The notes: generated by a model from the sequence alone, not told the origin. 64,000 nucleotides of DNA from Dehalococcoidia bacterium (GCA_022825855.1 JAJDWB010000019.1:372001-436000); one strand, 5' to 3'. Shown: positions 15,410 to 24,735, counted from the first letter of the stretch. Numbers and translations: made by a program.

Positions 15410-17278
15410 CTAGCCCAATCGCAGGACGCGCGCGTCGCCGACACGGCGGGTGACGCGGATCGTGTCGAGGTGCTCGAGGAATGCCTGGGCGACCTTGCGG
15501 CTGGTGCCCAGGCGGTCGCGGACGTCGGCGAGCGTGGCCCGCTCCTGCTCCTCCAGCAGCAGCCTGGTCTCGGCGACCATGCCCTCGTAGATCGCGTAGT
15601 CCAGCGTGACGCCGCCCTTGAGCCGGACGACCTGGCGCTGGGCTTCGAGGTATTCGAGCAGTTCCGGGTCGACGCTGGCGTCCGCCTCGGGTCGGACGCC
15701 CTGTGCTTGGAGGCGTGCCAGCAGGCGTTCGACCTGGTGCGTCTGGTCGGCGCTGAGCGCCACCGCGCGGCCGGGGATGTCGAGCGCGCCGGCGTTGAGC
15801 GTAAGCGCGCCGGACTCGACGAGTTGCTGCTGGACGAAGGCGAAGGCTCGTTGGGGGAGCTTGAGCCGGCTGCGCAAGTCCTCGCGGGGGAGTCCAGCCC
15901 GAAGCGGGAATTCGTCGACATAATCGGCGACGTGATGTTGGGCGGCTGCGGTCATCGCGCCGAGTCCGGTGTCGGTGATCAGCACGGCCGAGTCGGCCAG
16001 GCCGGATTCGTCAAGCACGACGATCGCGCCGTCGTCGATCTGGCGGCGGCAGGCGGCGAGCGCGTCGTCGCGGGCGAGCTCGCTGCGGGCCAGCAGATCT
16101 TCCCAGCGGGCGGGTTCCATGCGTTGCAGGACGGTGAGCAGGGTGTCGTCGGGCGAACCGTCGAGCAGGCGCTGGAGCGCGTTCAGGGTCGAGGCGTCGT
16201 TGCGGTGGTGTCGGCGCGGGCGGGTGTCGACGATTCGTCCGCCGGCGACGGTGGCGTCGGCGGAGCGCAAGACGAAGTGGTCGCCGCGGGCCGCGGCCAG
16301 CGGGCGCTCCAGCCGGAGCTGGGCCCAAGTCGACCGGCCCGGGGCGAGCGAGTCGCCTTCGAGCAGGCGGACGCGGGCCTGGACCTCGTCGGCGCCGACG
16401 TGCAGCGTGCGAGTCGCGTTGTGGGGCAGCGCGCGGGCGGAGCGATTGACGGCGCGCAGGCGCACGTCGACGGCCGTGGTCGGTTCGAGCCAGCCGGGCG
16501 AGGTGAGCACCATGCCGCGCTCGACGTCGCTGGCCGAGACGCCGCTGAGGTTGACCGCCGTGCGCGCGCCGGGCGGCGCGGTCTGCATCGATTGCTCGTG
16601 CGACTGCAGTCCGCGCACGCGGCACTCGATACGGCCCGGTTCGATGATCACGGCGTCGCCGACCGAGAGCTCGCCGTCGAGCAGGGTGCCGGTGACGACG
16701 GCGCCGAAGCCGGAGATTGAGAATGAGCGGTCGATCGGCATGCGCGGGCGGCCGTGGTTGGAAATCGGCGGCAGGTCGTCGATGGCGGCGTCGATCAGGC
16801 TTCGCAGTTCGTCGATGCCCTGACCGCTGAGCGCGGAGGCGGGCGCGATCCGCGAGCCGGCGAGCGTGGTGTCGTCGAGCAGTTCGGCGATTTCCTCTTC
16901 GACCAGCGCCAGCCACTCTTCGTCGACGAGGTCGACCTTGGTCAGGGCGACCAGGCCGCGGTCGATGTCGAGCAGGTCGAGGATGTCGAGGTGCTCGCGG
17001 GTCTGGGGCATGACGCCCTCGTCGGCGGCGATCACGAGCAGGGCGAGGTTGATCCGGCCTACGCCGGCCAGCATGTTCTTGATGAAGCGTTCGTGGCCGG
17101 GGACGTCGACGATGCTGACGGCGCGTCCGGAGGGCAGTTCGCACCAGGCGAAGCCGAGGTCGATGGTCAGTCCGCGCGCCTTCTCCTCGGCCCAGCGGTC
17201 GGGATCGATGCCCGAGAGCGCCTGGACGAGGGCGCTCTTGCCGTGATCGACGTGTCCTGCGGTGCCGATGACGTACAC
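15410..17278 (-). CDS. selB: Selenocysteine-specific elongation factor
   Basis: A GTPase that delivers selenocysteinyl-tRNA to UGA codons marked by a SECIS hairpin. G1 is GHVDHGKSALVQAL near residue 8, the switch region reads GLTIDLGFAW, which is diagnostic of SelB versus EF-Tu, and DVPGHERF and TKVDLVDE are G3 and G4. EF-Tu-like domains 2 and 3 follow, and the C-terminal third contains winged-helix repeats, e.g. LREDLRSRLKLPQRAF. GTG start. The 622-residue length is normal. selA, selD and tRNA-Sec are not in this window, and it is convergent with secF, so its function depends on genes elsewhere. Confidence 0.93.
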   Translation of the reverse strand: MYVIGTAGHVDHGKSALVQALSGIDPDRWAEEKARGLTIDLGFAWCELPSGRAVSIVDVPGHERFIKNMLAGVGRINLALLVIAADEGVMPQTREHLDILDLLDIDRGLVALTKVDLVDEEWLALVEEEIAELLDDTTLAGSRIAPASALSGQGIDELRSLIDAAIDDLPPISNHGRPRMPIDRSFSISGFGAVVTGTLLDGELSVGDAVIIEPGRIECRVRGLQSHEQSMQTAPPGARTAVNLSGVSASDVERGMVLTSPGWLEPTTAVDVRLRAVNRSARALPHNATRTLHVGADEVQARVRLLEGDSLAPGRSTWAQLRLERPLAAARGDHFVLRSADATVAGGRIVDTRPRRHHRNDASTLNALQRLLDGSPDDTLLTVLQRMEPARWEDLLARSELARDDALAACRRQIDDGAIVVLDESGLADSAVLITDTGLGAMTAAAQHHVADYVDEFPLRAGLPREDLRSRLKLPQRAFAFVQQQLVESGALTLNAGALDIPGRAVALSADQTHQVERLLARLQAQGVRPEADASVDPELLEYLEAQRQVVRLKGGVTLDYAIYEGMVAETRLLLEEQERATLADVRDRLGTSRKVAQAFLEHLDTIRVTRRVGDARVLRLG

Positions 17279-17327
17279 GCGACTACCCTGACCTGTAGCT
17301 ACCCGACTTCACCTGAGGATATGTGCG

Positions 17328-18320
17328 ATGAGAGCGATTGTTGTTGAGGCGCCGGGGAAGACTGCGGACTCGCTGCGGCTGGCGGAGGTTGCGGATCCGC
17401 GGCCCGGGGACGAGGAGGTGCTGATTCGCGTGCATGCGACGGCGCTGAACCGGGCCGACATGATGCAGCGGATGGGCAACTACCCGGCGCAGCACGGGGC
17501 GTCGGAGATCCTGGGGCTGGAGCTGGCGGGCGAAGTGATCGAGGCCGGGTCGCGGGTGCGCGAGCTGTCGGTGGGCGACCGCGTCTACGGGCTGTCGGGC
17601 GGGGGCGGATACGCGGAGCTGGCGACGCTGCACGAGTCGCTGGCGATGCCGATTCCGGACGAACTGACCTATCACGAGGCGGCGTCGATCCCGGAGGTGT
17701 TCTTCACGGCCAACACGGCGGTGCGGACGCTGGGCGAGACGCTGCCCGGTGAGCGGATTCTGATTCACGCGGGCGGCAGCGGGGTCGGGATCGCGGCGAT
17801 CCAGATTGCGCGGCTGATCGGGGCGGAGGTCTGGATCACGGCGGGCTCGGAGGAGAAGTGCGAGCGGGCGCGGGAGCTGGGCGCGGACCTGACGATCAAC
17901 TACCGCGAACAGGACTTCGCGGATGTGGTCGCCGAACAGACCGGCGGGCGGGGCGTGAACGTGATTCTCGACGTGATCGGCCGCGACTACTGGGAGGCGA
18001 ACCTGCGCTCGCTGGCCACGGCCGGACGGCTGGTGCTGGTCGGTCTGATGGGCGGAGCGGTGGCGGAGACGAACCTGGGCATGTTGATGCAGAAGCGGCT
18101 GCGGGTGCACGGGACCGTGATGCGCTCGCGACCCTTGCTGGATCGCGCCGAGATTACCCGCGACTACCAGTTGCACCTGGAGCCGGCGATCGTGAGCGGG
18201 GAGATGAAGCCGGTGATCGACTCGGTGTTCCCGCTGAGCCGGGCGGCGGAGGCTCACCAGTACATGGCGGAGAATCGGAACTTCGGCAAGATCCTGCTGG
18301 ATTGCATCGAGGTTGAGTAG
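17328..18320 (+). CDS. NAD(P)H:quinone oxidoreductase, zinc-free MDR family
   Basis: A 330-residue medium-chain reductase of the quinone oxidoreductase/PIG3 type that would reduce quinones or enones with NADPH. The N-terminal GroES-like domain contains ATALNRADMMQRMGNYP, characteristic of this group, and lacks the structural-zinc cysteines of alcohol dehydrogenases. The Rossmann domain carries IHAGGSGVGIAAIQ near residue 147, the AxxGxGxxA-type NADPH loop. It is divergent from selB, with about 50 bases between starts, and stands as a single gene followed by a GC-rich hairpin. Confidence 0.9.
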   Translation: MRAIVVEAPGKTADSLRLAEVADPRPGDEEVLIRVHATALNRADMMQRMGNYPAQHGASEILGLELAGEVIEAGSRVRELSVGDRVYGLSGGGGYAELATLHESLAMPIPDELTYHEAASIPEVFFTANTAVRTLGETLPGERILIHAGGSGVGIAAIQIARLIGAEVWITAGSEEKCERARELGADLTINYREQDFADVVAEQTGGRGVNVILDVIGRDYWEANLRSLATAGRLVLVGLMGGAVAETNLGMLMQKRLRVHGTVMRSRPLLDRAEITRDYQLHLEPAIVSGEMKPVIDSVFPLSRAAEAHQYMAENRNFGKILLDCIEVE

Positions 18321-18354
18321 TTGGGGAGGGTCGTCCCCCACCGGAGGGCGCGCG

Positions 18355-18374
18355 GCCCCCGCCTTCGCGGGGGC
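18355..18374. repeat. GC-rich REP-like hairpin, copy 1
   Basis: Arms GCCCCCGC and GCGGGGGC enclose CTTC and are followed by GAC. The same arm and loop design recurs at 19322-19341, 19366-19385, 19521-19540 and 19673-19688. It lies between the convergent ends of the quinone oxidoreductase and the helix-turn-helix gene, where it could also terminate transcription. Confidence 0.8.
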
Positions 18375-18403
18375 GACTTCTTTGGATAGAGAGGGAGCCA
18401 GGG

Positions 18404-19099
18404 TCAGCCGGCGGCTTCGGCGTAGATTTCGGTTGGATACTCCGAATCCGGGGCTTCGGGGTTGGTGATCCGGTCGAGGAACTGGACGATCTGGTCGGGG
18501 GATTTGCCTTTCAGGTGGGGGAAATGCTGGACGGCTTCCTCGACCAGGGCGTCGAGATCGGGGTCGGCGGGGACTTTTTCTGTTTTGGGCTGATCCGCCG
18601 CGATTTCCTGCTCTGGACTGGAGATCGTGAGATCGGGGGGATCAATTTGTGCTGATTCCGGGGTGGTTTCTGCAGGTTCTGCGAGGTCCTGCGCATCCTC
18701 CTCGTAGAGCTCGGGCTGGTCGGGACGCTGTGCGGCGCGGCGCTGGACTTCCTGGGCGGTGCGGCGGATTTCGCGGGCGAGGGTGTTGAGCTGGTTCTCC
18801 TGGGCGTCGCGGGCGCGGAGGAACTCGACCGACGTGAGACGGCTGATCTGGTTGGCGACGTCGTCGTTCTTGATCGCAAGGGAGAGCCGGATTTGGAGCA
18901 GGTGGAGCGATTCCAGGAGCAGATCGTCGGCGGCGGCTGAGGCGATGCTGGACCAGTGGGTCTCGACCAATTGCAGGTCGGCGCGGACGGTGGCCTTGGA
19001 AACGTTGAGCTGCGCGGCAATGTCTTTCTGCGTGCCGGCGCGCTGGGTGAGGTAATGGACGCGCATGGCTCGGCGTCGGCGCTTGGGGGTGATGTGCAT
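18404..19099 (-). CDS. Helix-turn-helix protein of unknown role
   Basis: A 231-residue protein. Residues about 10-38 contain an arginine-rich start and a clear helix-turn-helix (TQKDIAAQLNVSKATVRADL), like those of DNA-binding small terminase subunits or sigma-factor-like regulators. A long helical, charged middle part follows (residues 60-130), then an acidic proline/glutamate-rich linker and a final helical motif, LDALVEEAVQHFPHLKGKSP. ATG at 19099 is chosen because AAGGGAAG lies just upstream; ATG further upstream is also in frame. It is flanked on both sides by GC-rich hairpin repeats and has no obvious operon partner, which suggests a mobile or phage-derived origin. I do not recognise a specific family. 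Confidence 0.65.
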   Translation of the reverse strand: MHITPKRRRRAMRVHYLTQRAGTQKDIAAQLNVSKATVRADLQLVETHWSSIASAAADDLLLESLHLLQIRLSLAIKNDDVANQISRLTSVEFLRARDAQENQLNTLAREIRRTAQEVQRRAAQRPDQPELYEEDAQDLAEPAETTPESAQIDPPDLTISSPEQEIAADQPKTEKVPADPDLDALVEEAVQHFPHLKGKSPDQIVQFLDRITNPEAPDSEYPTEIYAEAAG

Positions 19100-19215
19100 G
19101 GCTGGGCTTCCCTTCTTGGTCAGACAGATGTTCTTGTCACTGTACATGAATGTGTGTTCGGTGTTGTGTCGTGGTTTGCGGAGGGGACCGGAACCCCCTC
19201 TGTCACTCCGTGACA

Positions 19216-19692
19216 TCCCCGCATCAAGTGCGGGGAAGGCTCCCCCCTGGAAGGGGGGAGAGAGTGGGGCGCCTATGGCGCCGCGGTGAGGCGCGGGGCC
19301 ACGGAGGGGCCAATTGAAGTCGCCCCCGCCTACGCGGGGGCGCCGCGGCCTGATAGGCGCTGCATGGCCCCGCCTGCGCGGGGCCGACGATGTTTGGGTG
19401 ACCGTAGATCTCCTCTGCGAGATTACCGGGCCTGTTCGGTTGTTTACGAAGGGTTGGCGCGGGGCGACGAGGAGGTTTCGCCTCCCGTCCCCTGTTCAAG
19501 CTGGTCGTAGTGGGGGTGCGGCCCCCGCCTTCGCGGGGGCGACTTTGATTGGGATGTGCGTAACTCCGCTGGGGGTGAGGGCTTTCCGTTGCCCCGCGCC
19601 CCCTGTTCAAGCCAGGGACAGGCGGGGCGCGGGGCGACGGAAAGGGCCTAGTCGGTCCGCGGAGGGCCCTCACCCCGCCTGCGCGGGGGCGA
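19216..19692. repeat. Intergenic island of GC-rich hairpins
   Basis: The 605-base gap between the helix-turn-helix gene and hemW holds no convincing gene. It contains at least six short perfect hairpins: TCCCCGCA-TCAAG-TGCGGGGA (19216-19236), CTCCCCCC-TGGAA-GGGGGGAG (19240-19260), three GCCCCCGC- or GGCCCCGC-type copies with four-base CTNC loops (19322-19341, 19366-19385, 19521-19540), and CCCCGC-CTGC-GCGGGG (19673-19688). Most of the C/G copies are followed by CGAC. The phrase CCCCTGTTCAAGC is also repeated directly (near 19490 and 19601). This looks like a REP/MITE-type cluster. Confidence 0.75.
19572..19676. repeat. Large nested inverted repeat
   Basis: Inner arms 19582-19602 and 19624-19644 match at 20 of 21 positions (CTTTCCGT/CCCCGCGCCCC against its complement). 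Outer arms GGGGTGAGGGC (19572-19582) and GCCCTCACCCC (19666-19676) are perfect, with 21 extra bases on the right side. The central loop includes CTGTTCAAGCCAGGGACAG. It could fold into a long stem if transcribed. Confidence 0.75.
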
Positions 19693-19704
19693 CGCGGGTT
19701 GGGT

Positions 19705-20883
19705 CTATTCGGGGACGGACTCAAGGAGGCGGACGAAGATTTCGTTGGCGACTTCGTGGCCTCGTCTGGTGAGGCTGAGGCGGGCGCTTTGGCGCTGGGC
19801 GAGGTTGTTGGCGACGGCCCAGTCGATGGTGGGGCGGAGCTGGTCGTAGGCCGGGGGGAGGCCGGACTCGTCGACGCCCTCGATCAGGCGCAGGCCCGAG
19901 GTGAGGGTGTCGATCAGGTCTTCGAGTTCGCCGACTTGCTCGGCGTCGGCGATGGCGGGGGAGGGGAGCGCTGCGGCTGCCGGCGGGTTGGGGTCGCCGT
20001 GCAGCAGGCGGTCGATGTAGGCCCTGGGTCGGCGGACGACGTGGTAGCGGAGGCCGTCGACGTAGCCGTGCGCGCCGGGGCCGAGCGCGAGGTACTCCTG
20101 GTTGCGCCAGTAGATCAGGTTGTGGCGGCACTGGAGGCCGCGGCGGGCGTAGTTGCTGGTCTCGTACCGGCGGAAGCCGGCCTGGGCGAGGCGCGCGGCG
20201 GTCCAGTCGGCGAGTTCGGCGACGAAGTCGGGGTCGGCCTCGAGGACGCGTCCGGCGGAGACGCGGGCGGCGAGCGGGGTGCCCTCTTCGACGGTGAGCG
20301 CGTAGCAGGAGAGGTGGTCGGGTCCGCCGTCCCAGCTCAAGACCTGCTCGACGGTGTACTGCCAGGTCTGGAGGGTCTGACCGGGCAGGCCGTAGATCAG
20401 ATCGAGGTTCACGTTGTCGAAGCCGGCCTCGCGGATCTCGCGGAAGGCCTGGGCGGCGCGGTCCGCGCCGTGGATGCGGTCGAGGAAGACGAGTTCGGCG
20501 GCGTCGAGCGACTGGACGCCCATCGAGATGCGGTTGACGCCGGCGTCGCGGTAGGCGGCGAGGCGATCGGGCCGGACGCTCTCGGGATTGGCCTCCAGCG
20601 TGATCTCGGCGTCGGGCGCGAGGCGGAGTTGTCGGCGGACGGCGTCGAGCAGGCGGCGGATTGCATCGCCGGAGAGCAGGCTCGGGGTGCCGCCGCCGAT
20701 GAAGACTGTGGAGAACTCGCGCTCGGCCAGTCGCGGAGCCCAGAGCGCGAGTTCGGCGAGGGCGGCGTCGAGCCAGGCGTCCTGCAGGTCGTCGATGCCG
20801 GCGTAGGAGTTGAAGTCGCAGTACGAGCACTTGACCGTGCAGAAGGGGACGTGCACGTAGAGTCCGATGGGAGCGTGTGTCAC
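19705..20883 (-). CDS. hemW: Radical SAM protein HemW (heme chaperone; HemN-like)
   Basis: A 392-residue radical-SAM protein. The [4Fe-4S] motif CTVKCSYCDF is at about residues 15-24 after YVHVPF, followed by IGGGTPSLL and the MGVQSLD segment. It lacks the N-terminal extension typical of true coproporphyrinogen oxidase HemN, so the HemW heme-chaperone assignment is favoured. The C-terminal HemN domain is present (CRHNLIYWRNQEYLALGPGAHGY). GTG start. It is divergent from aspS. Confidence 0.9.
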   Translation of the reverse strand: MTHAPIGLYVHVPFCTVKCSYCDFNSYAGIDDLQDAWLDAALAELALWAPRLAEREFSTVFIGGGTPSLLSGDAIRRLLDAVRRQLRLAPDAEITLEANPESVRPDRLAAYRDAGVNRISMGVQSLDAAELVFLDRIHGADRAAQAFREIREAGFDNVNLDLIYGLPGQTLQTWQYTVEQVLSWDGGPDHLSCYALTVEEGTPLAARVSAGRVLEADPDFVAELADWTAARLAQAGFRRYETSNYARRGLQCRHNLIYWRNQEYLALGPGAHGYVDGLRYHVVRRPRAYIDRLLHGDPNPPAAAALPSPAIADAEQVGELEDLIDTLTSGLRLIEGVDESGLPPAYDQLRPTIDWAVANNLAQRQSARLSLTRRGHEVANEIFVRLLESVPE

Positions 20884-21013
20884 GTGTCGAGTCTATGCCT
20901 CGGCGGAGGCGCGCGAGTGTCCGCTTGAGTGACTGGGCTGAGAGTGTCTGGGCTGATTGCCCGCGGGACGACGTAATGACACACTCGAAGCGGTTCAAGG
21001 CTTGGAGGCCGCG

Positions 21014-22807
21014 GTGCTGAAGACACATGGTTGCGGGACGCTGCGTGCGGAGCATGCGGGCGGATCGGTGACGCTGGCGGGCTGGGTGCATCGGCGTCGC
21101 GATCACGGGCAGTTGATCTTCATCGATTTGCGCGATCGCGACGGGCTGGTGCAGGTCGTGGTGCGGCCGGACGATCATGCCGAGGCGTACGCGGCGGCCA
21201 ACGACGTGCGGGGCGAGTACGTGCTGCGGATCGAGGGCGAGGTGGTCGAGCGGTCGGAGGCGACGCGGAATCCGAACCTGGCGACGGGCGACGTGGAGGT
21301 GATCGCGAGTTCGGTGGAGGTGTTGAACGAGGCGAAGACGCCGCCGTTCTCGGTGGTCGAGGACGACGAGGTGAACGAGTTGGTGCGGATGCAGTACCGC
21401 TACATCGACCTGCGCCGCTCGTCGATGCTGGAGGCGCTGGAGCTGCGGCATCGGCTGAACCAGTACATCCGCGATTTCATGACGGGCAAGCAATTTCTCG
21501 AGGTGGAGACGCCGATCCTGGTCGCGGCGACGCCGGAGGGCGCGCGCGACTACGTGGTGCCAAGCCGGCTGACGCCGGGCGCGTTCTACGCGCTGCCGCA
21601 GGCGCCGCAGCAGTTCAAGCAGTTGTTGATGGTGGCGGGAGTGGAGCGGTACTTCCAGATTGCGCGCTGTTTCCGCGACGAGGACCTGCGCGCCGACCGC
21701 CAGCCGGAATTCGTGCAGCTCGACCTGGAATGGTCGTTCTGCGAGGAAGAGGACATTCTCGACTTGCTGGAGGAATTGTTTGCCGGCGCGGCGGCGGCGT
21801 TGCGGCCGGATCTGACCGTGCCGCGTCCGTTCCCGCGGTTGACGTGGCACGAGGCGATGGAGCGCTACGGGTCGGACAAGCCGGACCTGCGTTACGGCTT
21901 GGAGCTGTCGGACTGCTCGGATATCGCCGAGACGTCGGGCTTCGGCGTGTTCTCGTCGGCGGTCGCGAACGGCGGACGGGTGCGCGGGATCGTGATGCCG
22001 GGCGGCGCGTCGCTGTCGCGGCGGGAGGTGGACGCGTTCACGAACCTGGCCAAGACGATGGGCGCGCCGGGGCTGGTCTCGCTGCAGTTCAGCGCGGAGC
22101 CGGGCTCGGCGGGCGAGGACGACGTCCGTTCGCCGGTGCTGCGGCATGTGGGGATCGAGGACGCGCGACGGATCGGCGAGCGTTGCGGCGCGTCGGCGGG
22201 CGACCTGGTCTTGCTGGCGGCTGGCGAGTCGGGGATGGTCTCGACGGTGCTGGACGGGATCCGGCGCGAGCTGGCGCGTCGGCTGGAGCTGGTCGACGAT
22301 TCGATCCTGCAGTTCGGGTTCGTGACCGATTTCCCGCTGGTCGAGTGGGACGAGGCGGGTCAGCGCTGGGACGCGCTGCATCACCCGTTTACGGCGCCGC
22401 AGGACGAGGACGCGGGCTTGCTGGACCGCGATCCGGGGCAGGTCCGGGCCCGGGCCTACGACGCGATCTGCAACGGGTTCGAGCTGGGTTCGGGATCGAT
22501 CCGGATTCACGAGCGCGAGTTGCAGATGCGGGTGTTCGAGCTGCTGGGCGTGGGGGCGGAGGAGGCACAGCAGCGATTCGGTCACATGCTCAACGCCTTC
22601 GAGTACGGCGCGCCGCCGCACGGCGGGTTTGCCTTTGGGATCGACCGCGTGGCGATGCTGTTGGCGGGCACGGAGAACATCCGCGAGGTGATTGCGTTTC
22701 CGAAGACGATGTCGGCGTCGGACCCGATGACGGGCGCGCCGATGGCGATCACGGATGAGCAACTGGAGGAGCTGCACCTGCGCGTGGATGCGCCGTCCGA
22801 ATCCTGA
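21014..22807 (+). CDS. aspS: Aspartyl-tRNA synthetase
   Basis: A class IIb synthetase that charges tRNA-Asp. The OB-fold anticodon domain begins at GSVTLAGWVHRRRDHG. Class II motif 2 appears as RCFRDEDLRADRQPEFVQLD and motif 3 as GFAFGIDRVAMLL near the C-terminus. The bacterial GAD insertion lies between them. With GTG at 21014 the protein has 597 residues, normal for bacteria. That start is chosen over an in-frame ATG at 20957 because GGAGG sits five bases upstream and the family begins just before the RTHxCG-like segment (KTHGCG). Whether it also charges tRNA-Asn is not decidable here. Confidence 0.96.
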   Translation: MLKTHGCGTLRAEHAGGSVTLAGWVHRRRDHGQLIFIDLRDRDGLVQVVVRPDDHAEAYAAANDVRGEYVLRIEGEVVERSEATRNPNLATGDVEVIASSVEVLNEAKTPPFSVVEDDEVNELVRMQYRYIDLRRSSMLEALELRHRLNQYIRDFMTGKQFLEVETPILVAATPEGARDYVVPSRLTPGAFYALPQAPQQFKQLLMVAGVERYFQIARCFRDEDLRADRQPEFVQLDLEWSFCEEEDILDLLEELFAGAAAALRPDLTVPRPFPRLTWHEAMERYGSDKPDLRYGLELSDCSDIAETSGFGVFSSAVANGGRVRGIVMPGGASLSRREVDAFTNLAKTMGAPGLVSLQFSAEPGSAGEDDVRSPVLRHVGIEDARRIGERCGASAGDLVLLAAGESGMVSTVLDGIRRELARRLELVDDSILQFGFVTDFPLVEWDEAGQRWDALHHPFTAPQDEDAGLLDRDPGQVRARAYDAICNGFELGSGSIRIHERELQMRVFELLGVGAEEAQQRFGHMLNAFEYGAPPHGGFAFGIDRVAMLLAGTENIREVIAFPKTMSASDPMTGAPMAITDEQLEELHLRVDAPSES

Positions 22808-22880
22808 TTGCGGTGGTAATCTTCGATAGATATGGGGCGGCGGGCGAACAGGGCGATACACACACTCGGAGGGTCCCAAC

Positions 22881-24677
22881 GTGCGAGCGTTTCAGGTGAT
22901 GAACTCGACGGGATCGCAGGGAGTGCGGGTGATCCTGCTCGCTGCGCTGGTGTTGCTGTTGGCGGCGCTGCTGGCGGCTTGCAGCGGCGAAGAGGCGCCG
23001 GCGCAAGCTGAGCAGCAGCAACAAGAGGCGGCGGCCAGAGGCGAGCGGCAGGAGTCGCAGGCCGACGAGCAGGCGCAGGATCGGCAAGAGCGTCAGGCGA
23101 CGATCGAGCAGCAGCAGGAACAACAGCGGCAACCGCAGCAGCAGGACGCGCAGGTCCGGCCGGTGCTGCCGCGCGAGGCGGGCGAGTTTCGGATCGCGCG
23201 CTCGGAGCCGATCAACCTCGATCCGGCGCAGATCACTGACGTCAGCTCGGCGGTGATCGCGGTTGAGGTGTTCGGCGGGCTGCTGGTGCTGGATCGCAAC
23301 CTGCGGATCGCGCCCGACCTGGCGGAGTCGGTGCCCGGTGCGCAGGTCAACGACGACGGCACGGTGACGTATCGCTTCACGATCCGCGACAACGCGCGCT
23401 TCCACGACGGCAAGCGGATTACGGCCGAGGACTTCAAGTGGAGTTTCGAGCGCAACCTGCATCCGGAGACGCTGTCGCCGACCGCGCCCGATTTCCTGGG
23501 CGACATCGTGGGAGCGGCGGAGTTCCTGCGCAACCGCACGGATGAAGTGGTCGGGATCCAGGTGATCGACGATGTGACGCTGGATATCACGATCCTGCAG
23601 CCGACCCCGGTGTTTCTCTACAAGCTGACCTATCCGACCGCGTTCGTGCTGGATCGGGACCAGGTCGAGGCGGATCCGGAGCGCTGGGCGCTGGCGCCGA
23701 ACGGCAGCGGTCCGTTCCGCTTGACCGAGTGGCAACTGGGCGAGGGTCTGACGCTGGAGCGGTTCGACGACTACCATCTCGAGCCGGCCAAGGTGCGCAA
23801 GGTCACGGTGCGGTTCGCCGGCGGTTCGGTGGAGCAGTTCGAGAACGACGAGCTCGACCAGGCCTTTATCGGGCTGAACGATATCGAGCGGGTCCGCGAC
23901 CCGGCGTCGGAGCTGAATCCGCTCTACGTCTCGCGCTCGGAGCTGTCGGTCTTCTACCTCGCGTTTAACGTGACCCAGCCGCCGTTCGACGACCCAAACG
24001 TGCGGCTGGCGTTGGCGCACTCGATCGACAAGACGACGATTGTCGAGGATGTGCTCGACGACCTGCTGGTCGCGGCGCACCAGATCGTGCCGCCGGGGCT
24101 GGTGGCGCACGACCCGGAGTACCGCGGGATCGTGTTCGATCCGGAGCTGGCGCAGGAGCTGCTGGCCGAGTCGCAGTACGCGGGGACGACGTTCATCGAC
24201 GAGATCCGGCTGACGATCCCCGGCGCAGGCGCGACTCCGGGTTCCGTCTTCGAGGCGATCCAGGACATGTGGCGGCAGCACCTGGGGCTGGAGATCGAGA
24301 TCCAGCAGGTGGAGTTCGCGACCTTCATCTCGGAGGTTGACCGCGGGCTGTACGGCTTCTTCTCACTGGGTTGGAGCCTCGACTATCCGGACCCGCACAA
24401 CGTGCTGGACTACAAGTTCCACAGCGCCTCGCTGGGCAACGACACGCAGCTCAACAGCGACGAGATCGATTCGTTGCTGGAGCAGGCGCGCTACTCGCTC
24501 GACAACGAGCTGCGCACGGGCATCTACCAGGAGGTCGACCGCAGCCTGGTCGAGGACGCGATCTGGATCCCGCTCTACTACTCGGTCGCGCACGAGGTGG
24601 TGAAGCCCTACGTCCAGGATTACGAGCCGACGCGCATGGTGATTCCGCATCTGCGCTTCGTCAGCATCGACGAGTAG
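22881..24677 (+). CDS. Peptide ABC transporter substrate-binding lipoprotein
   Basis: A 598-residue family 5 solute-binding protein. GTG at 22881 has GGAGGG seven bases upstream. A hydrophobic signal (VILLAALVLLLAALL) is followed by the lipobox LLAACS, so the cysteine near residue 34 would be lipid-anchored. Residues about 36-95 form a low-complexity linker rich in Gln, Glu and Ala. The binding domain starts near 105 and shows FTIRDNARFHDGKRITAEDFKWS, typical of DppA/OppA proteins. Two permease genes follow directly; no ATPase gene is adjacent. The ligand is probably a peptide or similar, but cannot be fixed from sequence. Confidence 0.92.
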   Translation: MRAFQVMNSTGSQGVRVILLAALVLLLAALLAACSGEEAPAQAEQQQQEAAARGERQESQADEQAQDRQERQATIEQQQEQQRQPQQQDAQVRPVLPREAGEFRIARSEPINLDPAQITDVSSAVIAVEVFGGLLVLDRNLRIAPDLAESVPGAQVNDDGTVTYRFTIRDNARFHDGKRITAEDFKWSFERNLHPETLSPTAPDFLGDIVGAAEFLRNRTDEVVGIQVIDDVTLDITILQPTPVFLYKLTYPTAFVLDRDQVEADPERWALAPNGSGPFRLTEWQLGEGLTLERFDDYHLEPAKVRKVTVRFAGGSVEQFENDELDQAFIGLNDIERVRDPASELNPLYVSRSELSVFYLAFNVTQPPFDDPNVRLALAHSIDKTTIVEDVLDDLLVAAHQIVPPGLVAHDPEYRGIVFDPELAQELLAESQYAGTTFIDEIRLTIPGAGATPGSVFEAIQDMWRQHLGLEIEIQQVEFATFISEVDRGLYGFFSLGWSLDYPDPHNVLDYKFHSASLGNDTQLNSDEIDSLLEQARYSLDNELRTGIYQEVDRSLVEDAIWIPLYYSVAHEVVKPYVQDYEPTRMVIPHLRFVSIDE

Positions 24678-24735
24678 GCGTCACCGGGTGCGAGGCTGAG
24701 TCGCGTGCCTGGGATGGATAGTCAGGAGGCGTCTC

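Noticed and set aside
13981-15921. A 646-codon minus-strand frame across secD/secF
   Set aside because: Antisense to motif-bearing secD and secF; low-complexity product.
19721-22879. A 1,052-codon open frame on the minus strand
   Set aside because: It is antisense to aspS and runs through hemW in another frame; its product is Arg/Pro/His low-complexity, typical of GC-rich shadow frames. HemW and AspS have clear motifs.
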